A stretch of 64,000 bases of DNA from Apis mellifera. Lineage: Eukaryota; Arthropoda; Insecta; Hymenoptera; Apidae. The DNA is taken from NCBI RefSeq assembly GCF_003254395.2, contig NC_037648.1, positions 6,083,635 to 6,147,634 of the forward strand. Direction: 5' to 3'. Both the position numbers and the translations under genes were made by a program. Of this stretch, positions 1 through 11,964 are shown in pieces. The first letter of the stretch is position 1, and each line of letters opens with the position of its first letter. The notes under the pieces are model-generated. The model was not told where the DNA came from. It worked only from the letters and a program-made list of their open reading frames with translations, and searched no databases.

Positions 1-119
1 AATTATTTTTCGTGCATAAAGATTAAAAATAATTTTTTTTTAATTTCTTCTCCATTATTATTAATTAATCGTGCAATTTCAATTTTTTTTTTTACTTCAT
101 GTTGACTGATATCGTCAGT

Positions 120-125
120 TTTATT
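120..125 (-). terminator. Possible poly(A) signal AATAAA
   Basis: The minus strand reads AATAAA here, about 100 nt beyond the stop of the candidate terminal exon 506-222. The hexamer occurs by chance very often in this AT-rich sequence, so its position is the only support. Confidence 0.2.
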
Positions 126-221
126 CCTATCAGATATCACTTTAACATTCAATACACACATATTCCTGCAAAATTTCGTTTTCTTCAACGCGATTCATAA
201 CAATGCTTCATATGCATCATC

Positions 222-506
222 CTAATAGAAAGTCTTTAAAAACCCTCGCTTGTACCCTTGTAGACATGCAAGGTACGTTCGGACGTCTCTATTGAAACCG
301 TTCAACCGTATCGAGATAGCGTCACTCAATATGCTGTTCAGTTTCTGAAGAGTAAATATGCAGACCGGGTAAACGGAAGGCAAAAAAGTGTCGGGCGTAA
401 GTACCATCGTTCGAACGGTTCCCAAGTGCGGATACGATCTAGGACCTTCGTCGAAGACCAACGCCTGGCCAATGGTTTTTGCTCTATCTGCGGCCAAGAT
501 CGAAGA
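222..506 (-). CDS. Candidate 3'-terminal coding exon, unknown protein (partial)
   Basis: On the minus strand a strong splice acceptor (cctatttcctctcag) ends at 507. It is followed at once, in phase 0, by 94 sense codons and a TAG stop at 224-222. The peptide begins SSILAADRAKTIGQALVFDE and ends YKRGFLKTFY; I recognise no domain. A possible poly(A) signal AATAAA lies on the same strand at 125-120, about 100 nt after the stop, though that hexamer is common in AT-rich DNA. The exon fills an island of about 45% GC that fades into AT desert on both sides. A second minus-strand frame (733-338, 131 codons, no acceptor at its start) overlaps it, so the open frame alone is not decisive. The acceptor, the open frame and the signal together are what support the call. 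The rest of the gene would lie to the right on the minus strand, and no partner exon was identified. Confidence 0.3.
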   Translation of the reverse strand, partial: SSILAADRAKTIGQALVFDEGPRSYPHLGTVRTMVLTPDTFLPSVYPVCIFTLQKLNSILSDAISIRLNGFNRDVRTYLACLQGYKRGFLKTFY

Positions 507-2355
507 CTGAGAGGAAATAGGATGGAACGATTTACGTAATTTCTATGGAGAAAACGACAGTACCCGGTGGAAAAGTTATGGCGTCGCTTTGCATACGAGT
601 ACGAGGGATCCATCTTAATCGGGAAGATGGCGAACAGCGACGCATTCGAAGTTCTATCTTCGTACGAAAAATAACGGTCGAAACGACAATGGTACGTTGT
701 TACGGTAGCTCTTGTGAATTTATTACTAATCATCTTGATTCATGCATATGAGAAAGTGTAAATTATAGGTTAGGGGAATGTTCTTGGTGTTAACGTGATG
801 CGTTAATGAAAATAAAAGATTTTTAGGTGGGTATATATGGGTATGGAGGATGTATTAAAAATTATGGCGCGAGTTGAAAGAGAATGGTTCTTTATATAAT
901 AGCAAGAATATATAAATAGAAAAAATTTTTAATTTATATGAAATTGTAATAAATAATAGTAAGAGTTTTTATATTTTACAATATATAAATATATATATTT
1001 ATATGTATTTTAATATTATATGTATTTTAATATTAATTAATAAAAAAATTCAAATGAAATTTTTTATGATTATAAATTAGTATAATTAAAAATAAATATA
1101 TATATATTTCTATTTAAATGATTATAATTTTATACTATTTATAGTATAAAATTAAATCGAATAAAAAATTAGTGCATTTTTTTTTTAAATATTGTGAAAT
1201 ATTATGTTATACGAATATATAGTGAATAAATATATCTATTAAAGAAGAGATTTGGAAAATCTACCAAAATTTCTCAAATAGTTGACAAAAAAATATAATT
1301 TTCAAAATATTCAAATGAGATAGAAAATCGACGAATATCACGAAAAAATATAGAGCACCTAATAAAAAATTGTTTTTAAGTCATATATACAATTATATTT
1401 TAGAAATTCATACATTTTAATAATAAATTTTACAATTACTAATATTATTCTTCTTATTTAAAAATTATTCTTATTTAAATGTTATTTTTATTTAAAAATC
1501 TGTAAAAAATATACCTATTTAATTAATTATATTATTATTTTTCTATAAAATAACAACTAAAAAATAATATATTCAATTTAAATAAATTTGCAAATATTTT
1601 ATTTTCGTTTAAAACTTAATGTTTAAAACTTAAATGAGTTGTTTTCATTATTTTTAATAAAAAATAATTTTATTAATCTATTTTTTTATTAGAAAATATA
1701 ATAAAATAAAATAAAATATTTTTTAAAAATTATATTTATTATTATTGAAATTTTTAATAAAGCTTACATTAAAAATATAAAAAAATTCTAAAAAAATTAA
1801 AATATTCTTATTTTTAATTAAAACTTAAGAATGAATTTATTAGCTATTAATAAGAAAAATAATAATAATAAGAAAAAGATACAATGGATTCTGGATGAAA
1901 TTTTTTTTAATGAAACTGGATTTAAACATCATTGAATGTTTGATTAACAAACCTAAATTTTAAAATAATAAAAATTAATAATCACTAATAGTTTTTCTTT
2001 TTAATTTTCTTTAAAATTTCTATTTTTTTTAATAATTTATATCCTTAATTAAAATAGCACGATAAACTCTTTTAATATTTATCATAATAAACAAAGTCTT
2101 ATATAGTAAACAAATAACATCATTGATAATCGTTACACGTCAAATTCACGAGTACATAAAAAATCTTTTCTAAAATAAACTTGAACAGAACAAAGAAAAA
2201 AATAATTTACTAATTCTCATAATAATTTACTAATAATTTTTAAATATATATTTTAAAATATTAAATTAAGATTAAGATTTAAAATTAAAATTTTATTAGA
2301 TTTATTTTATTTTATTATATACATATAATATTACTATTATCTATATATATAATAG

Positions 2356-2432
<77 letters not shown>
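2356..2432. repeat. (TA)n microsatellite
   Basis: About 38 TA units with one interruption, a C at 2371. It is self-complementary and likely to be length-variable. Confidence 0.95.
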
Positions 2433-2435
<3 letters not shown>

Positions 2436-3039
2436 TTTTTCTTAATATTTTTTATTGTATGAAGATTTTCATATTTAAAACAAAAATTTTAATAATTTGT
2501 TTTTTGTAAAGCGATATTTTTTAGTAAATAACGCAATAATAAAATAATCAATTATTCAAAAGTTAATTAATAAATAAATATAAGTATATAATAATTCTAG
2601 CAACTGGGTTAAATCATATATTTTTATTCGCAAATTTTATTATCGTCACAATAATTTATTATGTAAATATACATATTTGTGAATATTTTTTTAATAACAA
2701 AAAAATGCATTTTGTTTTGAATAGAGCTATATGTATCTGTTCTTTTTCTTTTTTTTTCTTTTTTGTATATAAAATAATTCCCCAATAATTTCATAAAAAA
2801 TCATTGAAAACTAATATTTTGTAAGACATTTTATTTTTACAAAATTTATAATAATTAAATATTATATTATTTATATTGCTTTATAAATAAATTTCACGAT
2901 TTTTTATATTTTTTATATTTTATTATTTAAATGCAAAATAAAATAAAAGTAATTATGTAAAAATTATGTAAAATAAAGAAAAAGTAAAATTGTACAATAT
3001 AAGTACAACATTAAAAATATAACAATGATGTCATAAGAT

Positions 3040-3041
<2 letters not shown>

Positions 3042-3092
<51 letters not shown>
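3042..3092. repeat. (AT)n microsatellite
   Basis: An uninterrupted run of about 25 AT units just left of the GC island that starts near 3150. Confidence 0.95.
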
Positions 3093-3094
<2 letters not shown>

Positions 3095-3322
3095 CATAAA
3101 ACAATTTCAAAATGACCTAATGAAATATCATTTATAATTCATATGGCTATCGTTTTTAATCACAAGCTCGATTTCTCGGTAGAAGGCTTTAGAAAATGCG
3201 TTTTAATGAGAGACTGCTCCGTCCAATAAATCCTTCAGTAGAATATCTCTTAACTACAGCTTTTTTCCCTCGTCGGATATTTCTTTTCCTAGGAGGGTCC
3301 TCTCATTATTTATCATGCACAG

Positions 3323-3452
3323 GCAGTTTATTCTACAAGCAAAAGTAAATCTCTATTCCCTTCCATTCCTCTTAATTTCACGGCTCCCTTAAAAATCAAG
3401 CCACCAGACTCAGTGGTCCAGTCAAGAAAACGAGAAACATCTAGAGATGAAG
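3323..3452 (+). CDS. Candidate internal coding exon, unknown protein
   Basis: The right edge is a consensus donor, GAAG|GTAAGG, with GT at 3453-3454. The frame is open from an in-frame stop near 3290 through the donor. The most likely acceptor is the AG at 3321-3322 (atttatcatgcacag), which has only a mediocre pyrimidine tract. Read from 3323 the exon is 130 nt, begins in phase 0 and leaves one base (G) at its end. The peptide runs AVYSTSKSKSLFPSIPLNFT and then continues with the basic, polar stretch APLKIKPPDSVVQSRKRETS. No domain is recognised. The sequence directly after the donor is a long purine tract. The minus strand is also open here (3597-3328, 89 codons) but has no matching splice sites. 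The good donor makes an exon plausible; the weak acceptor keeps confidence low. Confidence 0.25.
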
Positions 3453-3508
3453 GTAAGGATAGAAAGAAAGGGAGGAAAGAGAGAAAGAGAAATAATGAGA
3501 GAAAAAAA
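3453..3508 (+). repeat. Purine-rich tract (GAGA-like)
   Basis: The plus strand is almost pure A/G (ggatagaaagaaagggagga and onward), directly after the candidate donor. Similar tracts recur in other islands, at 25976-26065, 46688-46725 and 49130-49160. They could bind GAGA-type factors, or could simply be low-complexity sequence. Confidence 0.6.
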
Positions 3509-3659
3509 TGAATTCTCCGTGAGAAATTCCACTTTTGATTACGTCGCGTTACCTCGAGAAGTTGAGCGGATTTATACTGGACGCGTTTCTCCGCCACGAG
3601 ATCGAAAACGCATGTTTAATGGAAAGAAAACAAAAAAAGAAAATGTATATTAAATTTTT

Positions 3660-4680
3660 CAATAAGTTCGTGATTTTTTTTCTAATATATATAATATAAA
3701 TATATATATACATGAATAAAGTTAATATAAATAATTTGTATTTTATTTTTATATGACTTTTTGTTTTCTATATAATAATCAAATTTCTATAATAATCAAA
3801 AATAAATATCATATTTTTTTTGTTATAAAATATTTTTTTGTTTGAATCTCTCATATTCTGATTTAAAATTTAATGATTTCAAATTCTGTTTATTAATTTA
3901 CAAAGATGTTTAATAAGGATCCTTAAAAACTAAGAATCTTAATTAAAAGAATTCAAGTTTTGAAAATATTTGAGACTTCAGTTTTAAATTTAAATATAAA
4001 AAAAAGATAAAAGTAAATAAAACAAAACTTAATGGAATAAATTAGAGAGGAAAACTCGTTTTATAATGAGGTTCAATATTCAATTTTTTTTTACTTTAAT
4101 TTTTTTTTAGGTAACCATAGTCATATGAAATTAATGATCCATAAAATTGAACGAAAAAATCAATTATATAATTATTTCTTAATCTTTTCAAACACAAAAA
4201 ATCTATTTTTAATCTTTTCAATTTATAATAATTATTGTATAAAAGATAGTTTCTATAAAATTAATTTTTAAAATGATACATAGATTTTGAAATTTATTTT
4301 TTTAATTTTAATTTTTAATAATATTACAACTATTTAATCTTATATTATAAATTTATTAATATTTCAAAATAAATATATAAAATGTTCATAATATAAATGA
4401 GTAAAAAAATTAAAAGTTTTCCCAAAATAATAATTCTAAATCTAGTTCAAATTTCTTTTTTTCCAAAATCCAAAATTTTTATATAACAAAAAATAATATT
4501 TAAAAACAAAAATCATATTATCATAAATTACTAAAAGATCAATCATCGCGGAATCTTAAAAGATTCATCAACTTCAATTTCGTTTCAACAACATTGCTAT
4601 GGAAAACAATTTTTTTTTCAATATTAAAAGTCATATTAATAGTCAAACAAAAATTTTGCTTTATGTTTCTTTTCGGTTTA
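3660..4680. other. AT-rich desert
   Basis: No gene seen. An acceptor-like run (ctttaatttttttttag) ends at 4110, but no exon with a usable donor follows it. Confidence 0.8.
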
Positions 4681-4689
4681 TTAGATAGC

Positions 4690-5110
4690 GTAACATTTTA
4701 GAGAGAACTTGAATCGAAGAAATGCGTGTCAAGAGACGTGGTGGAAAAAAGTAAACGAGCGAGAAAAAGGATGGCCGAATGGCGATGAAATAACGAGAGA
4801 AAAAAAAGAGGAGTAGTCATGGAGAGAGAAAACATTAAAGCACGAGGATGAGGAATCCCTTTGTGTTTCCCAGGTGAGCGTTATAAATGAGCTTTCTGAC
4901 GGGAACGAGGGTGCCTTGGCCGAGGGTGGCGAGCCGCTGTCCGACCACACCTATGCCACCAGAAGTCACAGGAGGACCACCGTTGCGACAAACGACCAAA
5001 TCTGCTTTGTGGATGGATCGCATTTTTTTTTCTCTCCGTTTCATTCAACATTTCTTTTTTCTTTCTCGCCTATTTCGCGTGCTTTTTAATTATATCGGCC
5101 GGGAGTCGCA
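4690..5110. other. GC island, open on both strands
   Basis: From 4874 to about 5020 both strands are open in the same codon register. The plus frame follows an acceptor-like cccag and reads VSVINELSDGNEGALAEGGE, continuing to QICFVDGS. The minus frame reads GGPPVTSGGIGVVGQRLATL and continues to KLIYNAHL. GC content is near 55%, with many C- or G-ending codons. Neither strand has a good donor, and past 5020 the plus frame runs into poly-T. It may be a short conserved coding block or a regulatory island. An E-box CACGTG lies at 5113-5118. Confidence 0.4.
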
Positions 5111-5129
5111 CTCACGTGTCATTTAATAT

Positions 5130-6650
5130 CTTAATTAATTAAATGGGACAGGGGTAATATTCTTGATAGTGAAATATTGTTTTGCTTGCTTTGCTTAAGC
5201 TTTTCAGGATTTTTTTATTGATAGCATAGATAGTTGTGTTGTCAAATTTTATGAATATAATTAAAATATAATTTTTATGTTTTTGGAGTTTGAATAAAAT
5301 TGTTTTTATTTTTAATTTTATTTTTTTCTAATATATTTATAACAATAAAGGTAATTTATAACAATAAAATGCTTTTTTTTTTGCATATATTACATAAGAT
5401 TTTTAATCAACTTTTTTTTTAAACCGAGATTAGATGAAGATTAAATATAATAAAAGTTATGAATAAATGTTATTTAAATAAAGTTATTATTTAACGTAAG
5501 TTTAAAATAACTTCATTCAAAATTTTAATTAATTACTTTTTTAATCCCTTACTTTGATTCTTGGAGAAAATTTTCATTATGAAGATTTCGACATTCAAAA
5601 AGTAGAATTCAATAATTGAAATTTTTTTAATAATTTTATTATAGATTTATTTTTATGTACTGTTATTATTTTTAAAAATATTTCGATAATTTTATTACAA
5701 ATTTAATTTTTATTTATTGTTATTATTGTTACATATTTCAATATTGTTTTGTTTTTATTATTAAATTTATATTAAATTTTCCATTTTTCATTACATTATA
5801 GTAATTTTTAAGATGTTAACAATAGAAAAATATTTATCAAACAATAAATTAAAAGAATAAAAAAAAGATTTTTCTCTTTTTTTATATGATTAAATTTACA
5901 CCATAATTCATAAACTTGTATATGTAATACATAAATTATTTTTCTATATTTCATTTCAAATTTCTCAAAATCTAAATATTTGTTTTAATCATATAAATAA
6001 AGTAAAATTATATATATAAATGTTTTTCAATTTAAAATATCCAAGTGTTTTCTTCCTATTTTAGTAAGATTTTATAATATAGAAGGCTTTTAACACAATT
6101 TAACAGATTATATATAAAGCAAGTCTGTTATATATTAAAGCAATTAATTAAATTTCCTCAGAAATAATTATTTGGAAATAAATATCAGACATTATATTTA
6201 TGCATATATCCATATTTTGGAATTTATAAAATAAAAATAAGTAAAACAAATATAAAAAATAAAAATAAAAAATTAATTTAAAAAGTCTAGATATCTATTC
6301 TAGATATCTATTTCTATTTTTGCATTTTGTTTTCTGCGCTTTTAATATATTTTTGATTCTTAAGATTTCCTAAGATTTGGATGATAATAAATTTAAGTTT
6401 TTATTGCATTTATAATTTAACTATAATTGTATAATAAATTTAATAATAAATAATTTCTAAAAAAAAAAATTAAATTAAATTATAAAATTGAATTAGAAAT
6501 AAATATTCTTGTATATTTAACATTTTAAAAATTATTTTCTATAATAGTTTTTATTTTATTATAGAAATATTATAATATCTTGATGAAAATCATATATGTA
6601 ATACATAAAACTATATAATAAAAAAATAAAGAAAAAAATAAGAACAAAAA
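5130..6650. other. AT-rich desert with a 13-bp tandem duplication
   Basis: No gene seen. Two adjacent copies of a 13-bp word, ctagatatctatt, lie at 6287-6299 and 6300-6312. Confidence 0.8.
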
Positions 6651-6659
6651 AAGACTTAA

Positions 6660-6900
6660 TTATATCTAGCGTTATACTAGTAGCATGGTGCGTAGACACT
6701 GATGCGAATATAATGAAGCACAGTAGCAATTTGAAAGTTAGCTTGCAAAAGCACACCAAGCTACGTCATCTGATTAGGGATTATCCTTCCAAAGGCTTCG
6801 CTTTATATGCCAGTGTACGCGCTTACCTCTTCTATAAAGCTCGTGTGGGGGTGATATTAACAATACGTTTAGTTTACTAATAAAATGGGTCGATGCAATG
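6660..6900 (-). promoter_or_regulatory. Small island with minus-strand TATA-like box and donor
   Basis: The minus strand carries a good donor, AGAG|GTAAGC, near 6831. About 20 bases further on the same strand it has a TATA-like catataaagcg near 6806. A short minus frame before the donor reads KLNVLLISPPHELYRR. The signals overlap in ways that do not fit one simple model. Either could be chance in a roughly 240-bp patch of 40% GC. Confidence 0.15.
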
Positions 6901-7238
6901 AACCAATGAATAATGCAATGAAAGATTCGTCATTGTAATTACATATTTTTGTGTGTGAAGAGTACTATATTTGTGATGCAATTTTATGAACATGTTTTCC
7001 GAATATGTTGGTTTGGAAATTGAATAGTTCAGTAAAAGTATGAAAGCGCTTCACTAATTTTTGAGATTTTTAAAGTGCTTATGTAGATTTTTAAAGTTAT
7101 TTTAATTGTCAGTTGTTATTAATTTATTTTTATACAATAAAAATATTTTCAGCAATATTTGGCTATATTTCAATATTCCATATTTTTATTTTTAATAATA
7201 TATTTATTAATTATAAATTTGTTATATGATATACTGAA

Positions 7239-7241
<3 letters not shown>

Positions 7242-7293
<52 letters not shown>

Positions 7294-7315
7294 TAATATA
7301 TAATATAATATATAA

Positions 7316-7360
<45 letters not shown>
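7242..7360. repeat. Compound (AT)n microsatellite
   Basis: Two pure AT/TA tracts, 7242-7289 and 7322-7360, are separated by a degenerate ataatatata spacer. The whole block is self-complementary. Confidence 0.9.
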
Positions 7361-7366
<6 letters not shown>

Positions 7367-7539
7367 TATAGAATAATTTAAATTGTATATAATTAATTTC
7401 TTATTTATTATATATCTTATAGATTTTAATAAATAAGAAAGAACTTTCTTTCTTTTTATAAAAACCAAAGAATAAGAATAAGAAAATAAAAATAAGAATT
7501 AATAAAAATTAAAAAAAAAAAAGACAAAACTGAAGTCTA

Positions 7540-7960
7540 CTAAACTTATCTTCTCTCATAGAAATGAAAAGAATAATGGAATTCGAATTGAAAATCGACA
7601 GATTTAAATGTAAGTCACGTGAGAAACAGTCTACCAAAATTCGTCAATTTCTATCAATATCTATATCTATCAATATCTATACTCTGCTATTTTTACGTGA
7701 GGTATGATAACTATCTTCGTGGCTTCTGTTATTTGGATAGTTGCATCCTGTGGTGCATGAGAATCGTTGAAATCAGAATATCATCTTTTCGCGTTCTTTT
7801 GAGAATTTTGTTAATAGAACCTACAGGTATTAAACTAGATCCGAGTAGACGTGGATTTTTATTTGATTCATTGTCAAATCTAAATAATTCACTCTTAACA
7901 TACACAACACGATTTGTCTTATTTGGTGTGCTCTTGGATTAAAATGTGATTAAAATTTTC
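7540..7960 (+). other. Weak island with 48-nt exon-like segment and hydrophobic ORF
   Basis: An acceptor-like cttatcttctctcatag ends at 7561 and a GTAAGT donor starts at 7610. They enclose 48 nt that can be read as MKRIMEFELKIDRFK. A non-ATG frame at 7619-7942 (GTG start, 107 codons) is leucine-, phenylalanine- and tyrosine-rich, and I recognise no family in it. GC is only about 33%. I regard both as weak. An E-box CACGTG is at 7616-7621. Confidence 0.15.
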
Positions 7961-9000
7961 ATGACCACTAGATATGTTTACTTCTTGTTTAGACTATGAC
8001 TAGTTCGAAAAAAAGATTGATTTCTTCTTCATTATAATAATTCCTTTTTTCATCAATATAATTATTATGATAGATTGAAATGAATTCAAGTTTATAGATA
8101 GATCGCAAAATATGATATATTTTTATTTTTTCTCAAAATTAAATAATCAAATTTAGTTATAAAAAATAAAGAAAACAAAATTAAGACTTAAAATCTTTAA
8201 TGTACAAATATAGGATGTACAAATTATTTTAAAATTACTTTATATATTAAAAATAAAATATGTCTTATATATGCAATAAATATATATTTGTATAAATTTT
8301 TTATATAAATAAATAAATATATTATTTAATTAATCGTATTTATAAGTTCTTACTTAGATAATATCGTGCAATCTATATAATCTAAGAATTTTCAAATGTC
8401 TTATTAAAATTATCATGGTAATTAAATATTTATTATACAATTTAAGCAAAATAAGTTTCTTAATTTTTTTATAAAAATTGATTGATTTCTTAATTTATAA
8501 AAAAATATTCGAAAAAATATAAATAGAATATAGAATATATATTCTATTATATTTTAAAATATAACATATAAAAAATATGTTATATTTAGAATATAAAAAT
8601 ATTTAAAATATATATAGAAAATATTTAATATATAACATATTATTTTTATTTTTATTTTTTCCTATTCCTGAATTTTAGAAAATAAAAAATTCTATACGAT
8701 AATTTCTGGAAAATTATTATTTTGAAATTTAGCTTTATTTAATAATAAATAAATAATTTTTTTTAAAATTTAAATGATATTTTTATAATTAAAACAAATT
8801 AATAATTGTATAATATTATAATATTTAAAGTAATATTTAAGTCTCTCCCGAAATGTAAATGATTAAGAATTATTAAATAGCTTAATTTATCTCTTCATTT
8901 TTATATTTTTAAATTTTATGAAATATCTATCTGGTAATGTTTTAAAAATTCATAATTGATGAAATATATTGCTTTTTTTTTATACTTAAGTCCATTCATA
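7960..9000. other. AT-rich desert
   Basis: No gene or recognisable element seen. The sequence is AT words and short direct and inverted repeats of ataaaatata type. Confidence 0.8.
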
Positions 9001-9027
9001 GAATGTTCATAATTCTAACAAATTATG

Positions 9028-9030
<3 letters not shown>

Positions 9031-9081
<51 letters not shown>

Positions 9082-9190
9082 ATATATTTTATATAATATA
9101 AAATATATTTTATATTTTATAAAATATATATAATATATAATATATAATATATTTATATAATATATTTTATATAATATATAAAATATATAT

Positions 9191-9231
<41 letters not shown>
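9031..9231. repeat. Compound TA-rich satellite-like block
   Basis: Pure (TA)n at 9031-9074 and at 9195-9231 flanks about 120 bp of degenerate ataatatattttatata repeats. The block as a whole is close to palindromic. Confidence 0.85.
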
Positions 9232-9235
<4 letters not shown>

Positions 9236-9299
9236 AAAAGATATTTATCAATTACAACTAATATCGTTTTTTATTGAATTATTCCGCAAAAAATTATCC

Positions 9300-9620
9300 A
9301 AGTCAGATAATTGAAAACCTAGTCAAGTCAATGCGATATTGCTCCAATATGAATACATTGATATTGTAGGAACATGATACTTCAATAATATCAACATTTC
9401 GCGAAGCTTTCTTAGATATTAAATTTCGAGAAATGCGCGAAAGACAATGGATAGAATGAAACAACAGCGACCATACAAAAAGATTATTCTGAAACATAGT
9501 ACGTTAAAGTATACTGCTTGCATACTTTGTGTTTTCAAATAATGTTATGAGAAGTATATTTCAGGCGCAGCATTAGGTGAGAACATACGACATAATTTAA
9601 CCAAACGGTTGTACTCATCA
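9300..9620. other. Small mixed-composition island
   Basis: About 36% GC. A 64-codon minus frame (9497-9303) has no splice or promoter support. TTAG|GTGAGA near 9573 resembles a plus-strand donor, but no acceptable exon precedes it. Confidence 0.4.
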
Positions 9621-11220
9621 TAATTGGTTTCTATGCTTCAAAAGTTCTATAAAAAAATTTTTTTGATAAATCTAATTTTTGAATTTTTGGACTATTCTGT
9701 TATGTATGATAATATGATGAAAAAGATATGATAATGATAATGATAATTATAATATATATCATGTTTCTCTTGTATAATAATTTTCTAGCTAATAATATTA
9801 GCTATAGTTAATAAATGACATAATTAATGATTCAATAAAAAAAATTTTTTTTAATCTAAAAAATTTATATATTTTTTTTTGTTTATTTCCTTTTTTATTA
9901 TCAAGATCGTGATTTATATAAGAATATTTTTTAATACTGGTAATTTGTAATTTATAAAATTGAAATATATTTTTTCAGATTATTGTTATTCATATTTTAT
10001 AGCTTAATACAAATGTAAATGTAAATTCAACGAATTGATGTAAAAGATATTAAAAATATATTTAAAGAACGTAAATTTTTGTGAAAAATTTTCGAATTAA
10101 TTATAATAGTAACTGTGTTTTTATATTTTCCATCATATCATGTAATAAAATTATTCGTTATATAAATAAATGTAATGTACAAAAACAATTAATATGAAGA
10201 AAATTTATAAAAAATAGATTTAATGAAAATGACGATGCAATAACAACATATTGGATGTATAAAATTGTTTCTTGATAAATATTCTTTTAAAGATGAGATA
10301 TTTTTCTTTCTAGAACATACTTTAATATCTCGAACCAGCATATAAAAAAATCTTGTAATCTAAATCAATCACAATATCAGAATATCTCTTAATTTTTTAT
10401 TGTCGCTTGTAATTTATTTTTCCTTTATCTTAATAAGTTTTATATTTTGAAAAAAGTAACTAATAGTAACTAAAAGAATAAATAATATAATAATAATAAT
10501 AATTATTCTAGAATATATATATAAATAATTTTAAGACAATTTTTTTAAGTAAAGTTTACCAGTCTCATGTTACTTAAATATGTTATTTTTGAAATTTTAT
10601 TAAAATTATATTTTAAATGCGTATTATATTATATATGAATATAACAAATTGAATGTTGTTTCTTTATATATGTTTTAAATCTATCTATTTTATTTTAGAT
10701 TATATTTAGATTATATTTAGATTATATATTAAATTTTTATTTTAATTTTTAATACCAAAAACAAAAAAATTAATAAATTCTCGTTTAATTATTTTCTGTT
10801 GAATTAAATTATATAAATGAATAACTGATTAATCAAATAATATCTTTACAGATTGCAAATAAAATAAAAATATTCACATGCATTTACAATTTTTCTTATT
10901 TATCTTTTCTTATATAAAATCTAGATAGAATATAATATTATCAATATATAAACATGATAATTATTATAATTATTATGAATTATTATGATAACATATATAT
11001 ATATATAAATGTATACAATGTATAAATGTATAACATAACATATATATAATATAAATATAATGAATTATACTATTTATTTAATGCACATTTGTAAATTCAC
11101 ATAATCAAAAAAATTTATTAAAATGATTATTTCCATAATAATTTATTTTAACGAATCAAAAAATTACAATAATAATATAAATTCTCAAATACAACAAATA
11201 TCTTGAAAAATTTTTTTCAA
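9620..11220. other. AT-rich desert
   Basis: No gene seen. It has short tandem words, such as about three copies of agattatattt near 10698-10730, and (TA)n near 10993. Confidence 0.8.
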
Positions 11221-11633
11221 CTATTCATCGCAATCTAAACCATATCCCTTATGATTGTTGAATAAACAGTGATTATCTCGGCGCAAAAGTCTGACAGGCG
11301 AAAGTGAAGACTAGACACGAATATTATAATTAAGAAGATGCTTCTCTAGGAAGGAAAAAGAAAAGGAGAAGAATAGGGCGCGAGGTGAGATGCAAAAGAT
11401 GCGTCAAAGAGTTGTTTCGAGGTTTCGCGGCCTTCGAATCGGATGATTTGAAACTTGCAACTCGTAGCCTGAGGCGAACCAGTATTAATACCAGTAATCC
11501 AAGAATCGAGAGATGCTCGCGTGCGTTCGTCTTGCACATGTTCCAACGAGCTGCCGATTCCAATTACTAGCTATTTTTCTTCCTTCGATCGTCTTGACCT
11601 CCTTCTTTTTGTTATTTCCTTTTCTGCCGAAAG

Positions 11634-11940
11634 CGTCGTTGTCTCGCGCCATGGTTGCTCTAAAAATCGACACCGATTAGTAGAGAGGACCAAACAAACC
11701 AAGGAACAAGCCGGCGTAGACATATCAGCTGGACGTATGCAAATTATAGCTCAACACGATTCAACGTGTCCATATGGTGGTCCACTATTATCCGCACGCT
11801 CGCGATCAACAAAGCGATTGACCTTAACGAAACAACTCTCATGGCGCTCTCTGAGAATGTTCACGTGTCTTCAATCATTATTTTTCTTATTAAAAAGAGA
11901 TAGATTAGTTCAAGAAAGATTCCATCTCACACTATTGTAA
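11634..11940 (+). CDS. Candidate 3'-terminal coding exon, unknown protein (partial)
   Basis: A long pyrimidine-rich run (cttctttttgttatttcctt, then ttctgccgaaag) ends in AG at 11632-11633. It is followed by an open frame of 101 sense codons to TAA at 11938-11940. The first base would complete a codon from an upstream exon. The peptide starts VVVSRHGCSKNRHRLVERTK and contains SARSRSTKRLTLTKQLSWRS before a more hydrophobic tail, LQSLFFLLKR. No family is recognised. AATAAA at 11956-11961 is well placed as a poly(A) signal. The frame also runs open to the left of the acceptor, back to a GTG at 11521 and beyond, so a longer unspliced ORF of 139 codons is an alternative. The preceding part of the gene was not found. 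Confidence 0.3.
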
Positions 11941-11955
11941 TGTGAAGATAATGTA

Positions 11956-11961
11956 AATAAA
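11956..11961 (+). terminator. Possible poly(A) signal AATAAA
   Basis: It lies about 15 nt after the stop of candidate terminal exon 11634-11940, at the point where the GC island ends and the AT desert begins. The hexamer is frequent by chance here. Confidence 0.25.
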
Positions 11962-11964
11962 AAT

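Larger units (their letters stand above)
760..3140. other. AT-rich desert with two (TA)n tracts
   Basis: More than 80% A+T, with frequent stops in all frames and many poly-A, poly-T and TATA-like words. No gene, RNA gene or element boundary was seen. It holds the microsatellites at 2356-2432 and 3042-3092. Confidence 0.8.

Noticed and set aside
7619..7942. 107-codon plus ORF, possibly a membrane protein
   Set aside because: Non-ATG start, about 33% GC, hydrophobic composition expected from T-rich DNA, and no recognised receptor motif.
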